In this document: positions 44,667 through 51,426 of the stretch, in pieces
How positions within the stretch are numbered: position 1 is the stretch's first letter
Layout: every line of letters begins with the position of its first letter
Assembly: GCA_905234075.1 (NCBI GenBank)
Contig: CAJOGI010000001.1
Coordinates: 248,001-312,000 of the forward strand
Source: an uncultured Synergistales bacterium
Lineage (GTDB): Bacteria; Synergistota; Synergistia; Synergistales; Aminobacteriaceae
Length of the DNA: 64,000 nt
Direction: 5' to 3'
Made by a program: the position numbers and the translations under genes
Notes under the pieces: model-generated
The model's input: the letters and a program-made list of their open reading frames with translations, nothing else
The model's database searches: none
What the model was told of the DNA's origin: nothing

Positions 44667-45890
44667 CTATTCTGCTCTCAGCGCGACAATGGGATCAAGA
44701 TTTGAGGCTTTCCACGCGGGCCAGAAGCCAAAGAAAACTCCCACAGCCGCTGAAAATCCTACGGCTATAAAAACAGAGTTCATTGAGACGATCGCATTAA
44801 AGGCCAAGAATGATGACGCTGCCGAAGAAATTACAAATCCTATAATTATTCCGATTATGCCGCCTAAAATTGATAATACTACGGCTTCGGTTAGAAACTG
44901 CATACGGACGCTGGAGGGCCTTGCGCCAATAGCCATTCTTATTCCGATTTCGCGTGTGCGTTCGCTGACTGACACTAACATAATATTCATAATTCCTATG
45001 CCGCCGACTATCAAAGATATTGACGCTATTGAGCCTAAAAGAAGGCTCATTATGTTGGCCATGCTTGCGGCATTCTCTAAGGACTGCGTTAAATCTCTTA
45101 TCTGAAAATCATTTTCAACGCCTTCAGTTAATTTATGACGCTGGCGAAGTATTGAAGTAACTTCTTCTTTTGCCGTGTCGAGCAGCTCGCGCGATTTTGC
45201 CTGAACATTTACCCGTCTGACCGTGTCAACACGAGTCCCCATTCTAAATAAACGTCTTTGAGCCGTCGTTATCGGGACTAAAACAAAATCGTCCTGATCT
45301 TCGCCGAAGGAACTCGCTCCTTTAGCTTTCATTACGCCGCAGACTCGAAAAGGAATATTTCTGATTCTTATCGTGCTGTCTACGGGGTCGGTGTAGCCGA
45401 AGAGTTCTTTTGCTACGGTCGCGCCGATAACACAGACCTTTGCGCCGCTTCGGACTTCAGAATCGGAAAAGAAAACGCCCGTGCCGATCTCCCACATTCT
45501 GACGGGCAAAATATCCGGGGTGCAGCCGGTTATGCTTGTGCTCCAGTTATTGTTCCCGTAAATAACTTGGGCCGAGCCGTTGACTTCCGGTGCTGTTCTT
45601 AAAACTGAAAAGCCCTCGCCGGCGATCGCCGTAGAGTCTGCAAGGGTTAAATTCATTCCGCTTCCTGCCGCTCCCCTTGCTCCTGTCGTGTTCGGCGGTG
45701 CGGGCATGACTATAATTAAATTAGAGCCGAAGCTATCCATGAGCCCCTGCATCTGACTTGAGGCCCCGTTGCCTATGGCTACAAGAGTGATAACAGCTCC
45801 GACACCGATTATTATTCCCAGCATTGTAAGAATAGAGCGCGTTCTGTTTGCAAACAATGAGCGTATTGCTGTCCTAAAAATTTCAAACAT
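44667..45890 (-). CDS. MacB-type ABC transporter permease
   Basis: About 407 residues. An N-terminal transmembrane helix follows SLFANRTRSILTMLGIIIGV, a large periplasmic domain (about 45-270) comes next, and three C-terminal helices (IMSLLLGSIASISLIVGGIG, VVLSILGGIIGIIIGFVISS, VFIAVGFSAAVGVFFGFWPA) end in KASNLDPIVALRAE, the MacB signature. The start is the ATG at 45888-45890; an upstream in-frame GTG at 45905 has a poorly placed ribosome site. It is the first gene of permease-tolC-ATPase. No HlyD/MacA adaptor is in the cluster. Confidence 0.92.
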   Translation of the reverse strand: MFEIFRTAIRSLFANRTRSILTMLGIIIGVGAVITLVAIGNGASSQMQGLMDSFGSNLIIVMPAPPNTTGARGAAGSGMNLTLADSTAIAGEGFSVLRTAPEVNGSAQVIYGNNNWSTSITGCTPDILPVRMWEIGTGVFFSDSEVRSGAKVCVIGATVAKELFGYTDPVDSTIRIRNIPFRVCGVMKAKGASSFGEDQDDFVLVPITTAQRRLFRMGTRVDTVRRVNVQAKSRELLDTAKEEVTSILRQRHKLTEGVENDFQIRDLTQSLENAASMANIMSLLLGSIASISLIVGGIGIMNIMLVSVSERTREIGIRMAIGARPSSVRMQFLTEAVVLSILGGIIGIIIGFVISSAASSFLAFNAIVSMNSVFIAVGFSAAVGVFFGFWPAWKASNLDPIVALRAE

Positions 45891-45960
45891 GTTAAAAAAT
45901 CTCACTTCCCGAAAAAAAATTCCGTGTAAATAATTTAGAATTTTATCTTAATTTTTTGGG

Positions 45961-45999
45961 GAAAAAATGAATTTTATTGCGGTATTCTGAAAAGCCGCG
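45961..45999 (-). terminator. Possible terminator after cdaR
   Basis: A short stem TTGCGG (45977-45982) with CCGCGA (45995-46000, one wobble) is followed on the minus strand by an A/T-rich tract with six T. It lies about 30 bases past the cdaR stop. A single heptad-like GAGGAGTTAG lies at 46010-46019. Confidence 0.4.
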
Positions 46000-46030
46000 A
46001 TTAGAATTTGAGGAGTTAGTTATAAAAATT

Positions 46031-47269
46031 TTATTCTTCTGTTTCGTTGATTGTTACGTTAGCAGGTGAAATTCTTGTTACTTTGAAAGCATCGCCGGAA
46101 ATAATTTCTGCTCGCACCGGAAGAGTTACGGGAGCCATAAAAATATTCGTCATGTCAACGTATGCTTTCACTATGACTTCGCCTTCAGGGAAATTTGCAA
46201 TTAATGACGGCTTGCCCTCTATAGTTACGGAAACGGTTTTAGGGTTGCACTCCCATTCTTCCGGAGGAGTTGAAAGTTCTCTAAGTTCGATGGGAATATT
46301 TGAGAGCATTTTTTCAGCGCGTATCTCGCTTAACTGCAAACTAACGCGCACTGAAGGAGTGCTTACGATCGAAACGCCCGGAATCTCCGGCTGCTTCAAA
46401 GGAGCGACAATAATTTTATCCGCCGCCATTAAAGACACATCTATAACTTCAGTGTCAACGGCTTCAATTTTTTCAAGGTCTTCCGCACTTCCTTCAACTT
46501 GAATTTCTGACGGGTCTGTAGTAATTGCGCGGACCTCGTAATCACTGTCAAGTTTACCTGTCAGCCTGACATTAACAGGCACTCTCTTACGGGGGAGGCC
46601 GCGAACTAAAGTACCGTGAAATCTGACCTGCGCCGGCTCGACGTTGACAGTGCCCTCAAAGGCTTCCGACTGCGCAAATTTTACAGCCATTAAATGTTCT
46701 CCGCCCTCCTGCAATTCTTCTATGGTGGGCATTATACGGACGGCTCCGACTTTCACAACGTCATCTTCCGCGCCTTTTATGCCGACTTCTTTGGGAATTA
46801 TTTCGACGCCTTCAATATAATGACCCTCAGGAATATTCTGCGGCAGAACCGTCTCGACAGCCATCAAGCGCGTAACCTGCCGGACTAGATCTAAAGTTAC
46901 CTGCGAAGGCGAACATGAAACAAGATTTATATTATTCGGCATATCTACGTTAAGATTAACGGTATATTTTTTGCCAGGTGCTAAATTTCTTGCGTCAACG
47001 TATGCGGAAATCGAATTATAATCGAGCCTCATCATGGCTTGTTCCGTGCCTCGTATTTCAACGTCAGCTTCAGTGCGCCGGCCTCTTAAAATTGCTTGAG
47101 CGTCAAGCCCTCTGTATTCAATCGGGCATGTAAATTTCCTCGTGATGTATTCGCTCTCTTCAATGCCTGTTACGTAAACCCACATAGAAACGGCCATAGC
47201 TATTGAGATAAGCCACAAAGCCCACGACGAAGATAAAGTTTTATCAATGTCAAAATTTTTCAGTATCAA
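46031..47269 (-). CDS. cdaR: CdaR, YbbR-domain regulator of diadenylate cyclase
   Basis: A 412-residue protein with one N-terminal membrane anchor (SSWALWLISIAMAVSMWVYV) and an extracytoplasmic part of about four YbbR repeats, each with strands such as PSQVTLDLVRQVTR, ITTDPSEIQVEGSAEDLEKI and NPKTVSVTIEGKPS. In Firmicutes CdaR controls the CdaA cyclase across the membrane. The start overlaps the cdaA stop by four bases, so the pair is translationally coupled. Confidence 0.92.
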   Translation of the reverse strand: MILKNFDIDKTLSSSWALWLISIAMAVSMWVYVTGIEESEYITRKFTCPIEYRGLDAQAILRGRRTEADVEIRGTEQAMMRLDYNSISAYVDARNLAPGKKYTVNLNVDMPNNINLVSCSPSQVTLDLVRQVTRLMAVETVLPQNIPEGHYIEGVEIIPKEVGIKGAEDDVVKVGAVRIMPTIEELQEGGEHLMAVKFAQSEAFEGTVNVEPAQVRFHGTLVRGLPRKRVPVNVRLTGKLDSDYEVRAITTDPSEIQVEGSAEDLEKIEAVDTEVIDVSLMAADKIIVAPLKQPEIPGVSIVSTPSVRVSLQLSEIRAEKMLSNIPIELRELSTPPEEWECNPKTVSVTIEGKPSLIANFPEGEVIVKAYVDMTNIFMAPVTLPVRAEIISGDAFKVTRISPANVTINETEE

Positions 47270-48117
47270 TTTACAAGATCGCCCCCTGATCCCATTTCCG
47301 GCCTTTGATTGTTAGTATCTGTCCAGAATATTTTTTTAAGCTCATGCAAACGTCCCTTCCAGCCTTTTATAACCTGCTCGCCCACAAAATAGTGCATTAA
47401 TAATCTTTCGACTTGGAAGTCTTTTATATTTTTATCTAGTCTTCCCGAAGCCGCTAAAGAAATTTCTCCGCGCTCCTCCGAAACTATAAAGACTAAAGCG
47501 TCAGAGACCTGAGTAACTCCAAGCCCGGCCCTGTGTCTTGTTCCGTACCAGCGTGAAATTTCAGGAGCATCGGCAAGAGGCAGATAACACCCTGCGGCGA
47601 TTATTTTATATTTATCTAAAACTATCGCGCCGTCGTGAAGAGGATTATTGACCCAGAAGATTGACTCGATTAATTCTGCGGTTATATTAGCGTTTAAGTG
47701 TATGGCCGTTTCCGTATATTTCGTGAGCAAGTCTTCTCTTTGAAGGACTATTAACGCTCCTATTTTATGAGCCTTGAGGTATTGAAGAGCTCCGGCAATC
47801 TGATTAACTCTTACTTCGGCCTCGTCCGCAGACATCGGACGATTATAAAAATGACCGCGCCCAAGCTCGACTAACATTTTTCTGACCTCAGGCTGAAAGA
47901 CAATCGGAACGGCAAAACTTAAAGCCAGCAAAGAACTTCCTAGAAACCAGCTTAGAAGGCGCAGTCTTAAAAACGAGGCAAGCAATGACAGCAGCAAGAC
48001 GAAGAAAACTCCCTTCACTAATTGAATTGCCTGCGTGCCGACTAACAAAACTAAAATTCTATAAATTATTAACGAGACAATCGCAATGTCTATTAAACTT
48101 CGTATATTTGCCCACAT
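47266..48117 (-). CDS. cdaA: Diadenylate cyclase CdaA (c-di-AMP synthase)
   Basis: A 283-residue membrane enzyme that makes c-di-AMP from two ATP. Three N-terminal membrane helices (about 7-75) are followed by the DAC domain with HDGAIVLD (Asp162, Gly163, Ala164) and GTRHRAGLG (Arg194-His195-Arg196). The order cdaA-cdaR is the classical one. A hairpin made of heptad repeats lies upstream, between it and pyk. Confidence 0.95.
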   Translation of the reverse strand: MWANIRSLIDIAIVSLIIYRILVLLVGTQAIQLVKGVFFVLLLSLLASFLRLRLLSWFLGSSLLALSFAVPIVFQPEVRKMLVELGRGHFYNRPMSADEAEVRVNQIAGALQYLKAHKIGALIVLQREDLLTKYTETAIHLNANITAELIESIFWVNNPLHDGAIVLDKYKIIAAGCYLPLADAPEISRWYGTRHRAGLGVTQVSDALVFIVSEERGEISLAASGRLDKNIKDFQVERLLMHYFVGEQVIKGWKGRLHELKKIFWTDTNNQRPEMGSGGDLVN

Positions 48118-48126
48118 ATTTTTTTC

Positions 48127-48188
48127 AGGTAGGAGTTAGGAGGCAGGAGTTAGGAGGCTTTACTTCCTACCTCCTACTTCCTGCCTCT
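48127..48188. repeat. Long inverted heptad repeat between pyk and cdaA
   Basis: About four forward units (AGGTAGGAGTTAGGAGGCAG, GAGTTAGGAGG) face about three reverse units (CCTACCTCCTACTTCCTGCC) across an eight-base loop. GGCAGGAGTTAGGAGG can pair with its counterpart over 17 positions with two mismatches. It is the largest hairpin of the family here. There is no U-tract on the minus strand, so simple termination is not obvious. Confidence 0.8.
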
Positions 48189-48198
48189 TCACCTCTTA

Positions 48199-49977
48199 TT
48201 AAACTACGAGCCTTACGACTCCGCGATAGACAAGTCCGCGAGTTCCGTCGATCGAAACAACGTCATCGTCCATTAAAGTTGAGAAAGCGTCCGCAACTCC
48301 GACAATGCACGGCAGATTGTAATCCATTGCGAGCGCGTTGCCTTCGGAGAATAATAAACCGCTCTCGAACAAAACCGCTCCGACCTTTCCAAGCACGGGG
48401 CGATAGTCCTCGCTTAACTGCCTCACGACGAGAATACAGCCGGGCGTAACTTTTTCAAGAGCCTCTTCAGGAGTTCGGGCTATGCAGACTTTTCCCGTAG
48501 CATTTTTATTTGAAAGCGGAGTGCCTGATAATAAAATTATTCCCGTTGTCAAAACTTCGACTACATTCGTAGAGCCCGGACGGCCTACGGGGACTCCGGC
48601 AGTAATTACGACTAGCTCTCCTTCAGGCAATAATTTCATGTTGACGCATGTTGTGATTGCCTCACGCGCAGCGACGTTGATGTCCGACATTTCTGAAAGC
48701 CTCACGGGCTGAACTCCCCACCATAAAGAAAGCTCGCGCCAAGTCTGCTGGCTCGGAGTAACTCCTAAGATAGGACATTCGGGACGGTGCTTGCTTATCA
48801 TTTTCGCGGTCAGTCCGCTTCTGCTTAATGAAATAATCGCGGGGGCTTTTATCTGTTTTGCGATTAACACGGCCGCTCCGCTCACGGCATCAGGAACGGG
48901 AATGCTCTCAACTTCTGCGGCAGGTTTATTTTTATTCCGGCTTGTCAAATGATTTCCCCAGAGGCCAAGATCTTTTTCGGCTCTGTCAACAATTTTCCGC
49001 ATCGTCGCTACGGCCTGAACAGGATAAAGCCCTGACGCAGTCTCGCCCGACAACATGACAGCGTCTGTCCCGTCGAGTACGGCGTTAGCTACATCGCTGG
49101 CTTCGGCACGAGTCGGTCTAGGATTTCTTATCATGGAGTCAAGCATCTGCGTGGCAACGATGACAACCTTTCCGCGAACGCGGCACATCTCTATGATTTT
49201 TTTCTGGACTAACGGTACATCTTCAGTCGCTACTTCCACGCCCAAGTCGCCTCGTGCTACCATTACGCCGTCAACAGCGTTGACTATCTCTTCAATATTT
49301 TGAACGGCCTGGCGCGTTTCGATCTTTGCAAGAACTTTCATGCTTCCGCCGTATGATTGAATGAGCCTGCGGACCTCGACAATATCCTGACAGGTTTTTA
49401 CGAACGAGAGCGCGAGATATTCCATGCCGTGCTGAATGCCCCAAGCTATATCGGCCTTGTCCTTATCTGAAAGAGCCGGGAGCGTTATATCGGAGCCGGG
49501 AAGATTTATTCCTTTTGTGTTGCGCAGTGCTCCGCCGACGATAACTTTACAGTGAACGTCATCGCCTTCAATTTTTTCGACCTCAAGATTTAATGTTCCG
49601 TCATCAATATAAATATTTTGCTTGGGCTGAACTTCTTTAGCCAGTAATTTATAATTCACCCAAACTTTTTCGGAAGTGCCCTCAAAAGGTTCTTCACATG
49701 ATGAAAGAATTATTTTTGCTCCCTGCTTCAACGGCACCTCGCCGTCTTTTACATGGCCGGTCCTGATTTCCGGGCCTTTTGTATCAAGTAACGCTGCAAT
49801 GGGTTTTTTTGTCGAACGCTCAACGCGGCGGATTAGTTTCAATTTTTTTTCGTGGCCCTCATAATCTCCGTGTGAAAAATTTAATCTTGCGACATTCATT
49901 CCGGCTTCAGCCATTGACTTTAGAGTCTCAAAGTTGTCGCTAGCAGGGCCTATCGTGCATACGATCTTTACGAACAT
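48199..49977 (-). CDS. pyk: Pyruvate kinase with C-terminal PEP-utilizer-like domain
   Basis: About 592 residues, a glycolytic enzyme making pyruvate and ATP. The start is the ATG at 49975-49977 after AGGAGG; the frame extends 13 codons upstream without a site. Residues 1-345 hold the barrel and B domain (KIVCTIGPASDNFETL, NVARLNFSHGDYEGHEKKL, VLAKIETRQAVQNIEEIV, VMVARGDLGVEV, MLSGETASGLYPVQAV). The regulatory domain runs to about 475. A C-terminal domain as in Bacillus follows (GCILVVRQLSEDYRPVLGKV). There the usual S/T-H-A-A motif is replaced by FSEGNALAM, so the phosphohistidine is absent. Confidence 0.94.
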   Translation of the reverse strand: MFVKIVCTIGPASDNFETLKSMAEAGMNVARLNFSHGDYEGHEKKLKLIRRVERSTKKPIAALLDTKGPEIRTGHVKDGEVPLKQGAKIILSSCEEPFEGTSEKVWVNYKLLAKEVQPKQNIYIDDGTLNLEVEKIEGDDVHCKVIVGGALRNTKGINLPGSDITLPALSDKDKADIAWGIQHGMEYLALSFVKTCQDIVEVRRLIQSYGGSMKVLAKIETRQAVQNIEEIVNAVDGVMVARGDLGVEVATEDVPLVQKKIIEMCRVRGKVVIVATQMLDSMIRNPRPTRAEASDVANAVLDGTDAVMLSGETASGLYPVQAVATMRKIVDRAEKDLGLWGNHLTSRNKNKPAAEVESIPVPDAVSGAAVLIAKQIKAPAIISLSRSGLTAKMISKHRPECPILGVTPSQQTWRELSLWWGVQPVRLSEMSDINVAAREAITTCVNMKLLPEGELVVITAGVPVGRPGSTNVVEVLTTGIILLSGTPLSNKNATGKVCIARTPEEALEKVTPGCILVVRQLSEDYRPVLGKVGAVLFESGLLFSEGNALAMDYNLPCIVGVADAFSTLMDDDVVSIDGTRGLVYRGVVRLVV

Positions 49978-50079
49978 AAAATTACCTCCTATTCGTGAAT
50001 TTTTTGAATTATACATGATTATAATTAATCGGGTTATACTATGTGGCGCAATTAATAATAAGAAGCAGGAGAAAAAATT

Positions 50080-51090
50080 ATGAAGAAAAGAGTTTTAAGC
50101 GCAATGCGTCCGACCGGCCCACTGCATCTTGGACACATGGCCGGAGCTTTGAGCAATTTCGTGAGGCTTCAGAATGATGATAATTATGAATGTTTTTACA
50201 GCATAGCGGACTGGCACGCCCTAATGTCAAATTACGCGGACTCGGCGAACACGGGCGAATATTGTTACACAGCTCTGCTTGACTGGCTGGCAGTCGGCAT
50301 TGACCCTGAAAGAAGCCCGGTGTTTATTCAGTCGCATGTACCGCAGCACGCGGAGCTGGCCTTAGCGTTAGGAATGATCACACCGTTAGGCTGGCTCTAC
50401 AGAAATCCTACGTACAAAGAACAATTATTTAACATAAGAAATAAAGACTTGGGCACGTATGCTTTTCTCGGCTATCCCGTTTTAATGGCGGCTGATATTT
50501 TGCTTTACCGTGCTTCGCTCGTTCCAGTCGGCGAAGATCAAAGTGCGCATTTAGAATTAAGCCGCGAGACCGTCAGACGCTTCAATAATTTTTTTGGCGA
50601 AGATTTATTAGTCGAGCCTCAACCGTTATTCACTCAGACACCGAAAGTTCCGGGAATTGACGGCCGCAAGATGAGCAAGTCGTACGGCAATGCTCTTGAA
50701 ATTTCAGAACCTGCCGACTCAATGTGGCAGAAGCTCAGAACGATGATGACCGACCCCGCACGAATGAGACGCACGGATCCAGGCGACCCGGAAAAATGTC
50801 CCGTCTGGGATTTGCACAAAGTCTTTAATCATGACGAGGACGAGAAGAAAGAAATCTGCGAGGGCTGCAAAAATGCCGGCATCGGCTGCATAGACTGCAA
50901 GAAAAAATTAAATGCTCATATTCAGGACATGATGAATCCGGTAAGAGAACGCAGAGCAAAATATGAGGGCAAGAGATCTTTATTAGATGAAATTCTTGCG
51001 GACGGTGCTGAACGCGCCGAAAAAGTTGCACGCGAGACAATGAATACAATTTATCCGGCTATGGGGTTATTAATTAATCCGAAACGCTAA
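50080..51090 (+). CDS. trpS: Tryptophanyl-tRNA synthetase
   Basis: A 336-residue class Ic synthetase. The HIGH-like motif is RPTGPLHLGHMAGAL and the KMSKS motif is GRKMSKSYGNALE. ADILLYRASLVPVGEDQSAH and the cysteine-rich CEGCKNAGIGCIDCKKKL are typical of bacterial TrpRS of this class. GCAGGAG precedes the ATG. It is divergent from pyk. No T-box leader is seen in the 100-base gap. Confidence 0.97.
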   Translation: MKKRVLSAMRPTGPLHLGHMAGALSNFVRLQNDDNYECFYSIADWHALMSNYADSANTGEYCYTALLDWLAVGIDPERSPVFIQSHVPQHAELALALGMITPLGWLYRNPTYKEQLFNIRNKDLGTYAFLGYPVLMAADILLYRASLVPVGEDQSAHLELSRETVRRFNNFFGEDLLVEPQPLFTQTPKVPGIDGRKMSKSYGNALEISEPADSMWQKLRTMMTDPARMRRTDPGDPEKCPVWDLHKVFNHDEDEKKEICEGCKNAGIGCIDCKKKLNAHIQDMMNPVRERRAKYEGKRSLLDEILADGAERAEKVARETMNTIYPAMGLLINPKR

Positions 51091-51105
51091 AATTTTTTCA
51101 CAGCT

Positions 51106-51151
51106 GCCCGAACAAAGTCCTTAGGGATTTTGCCGGGCTTTAATTTTTTTT
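51106..51151 (+). terminator. Intrinsic terminator of trpS
   Basis: GCCCG (51106-51110) pairs with CGGGC (51134-51138), with a possible inner AGTCC/GGGAT pairing, and is followed by TTTAATTTTTTTT. It lies 15 bases past the trpS stop. Confidence 0.75.
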
Positions 51152-51210
51152 GTGCTTATTCAAAAAAATTTTCATGTGTTAAAATATTTTTATTCCATTC
51201 AAAAAAATCA

Positions 51211-51319
51211 AAGAGAATTTTTTGCAACTACTTTTACACCTACAAAAACTTTTATTTTTTTTCACGTCCATCAAAAATTACAAAGCCGTTTGAAAAAATA
51301 GAATCACAAATTTTTTTTC
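51211..51319 (-). repeat. About 105-bp AT-rich dispersed element, copy D
   Basis: On the minus strand it reads TTTGTGATTCTATTTTTTCA, then ACGGCTTTGTAATTTTTGAT and ends TTTTGTAGGTGTAAAAGTAG TTGC. The right-hand block is identical to copy C over more than twenty bases. It lies in the 336-base trpS-fliD gap, which otherwise holds the trpS terminator and the fliD promoter. Confidence 0.8.
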
Positions 51320-51355
51320 AGGCCGTCATTTTTTCAAAAAAAATTTTTTTCTCTC

Positions 51356-51383
51356 TAATTATTTTTTTCAAAAACACCGATAA
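51356..51383 (+). promoter_or_regulatory. Sigma-28-like promoter of fliD
   Basis: TAAT (51356-51359), a 16-base spacer and ACCGATAA (51376-51383) resemble TAAA-N15-GCCGATAA, with seven of eight -10 positions matching. It lies 43 bases upstream of the fliD ATG, which has AGGAGG nine bases before it. This fits late (class III) flagellar expression together with flgM. Confidence 0.55.
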
Positions 51384-51426
51384 ATTTTTTAGGATAGTCT
51401 CTAAATGAACAGGAGGTTAAAATTTT

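Noticed and set aside
48127-48188. CRISPR-like array
   Set aside because: Units are seven bases with no spacers and no cas genes; it is a simple tandem/inverted repeat.
51130-51408. 92-codon lysine/phenylalanine-rich open frame before fliD
   Set aside because: It is a translation of the AT-rich repeat copy D and promoter region; no ribosome site.
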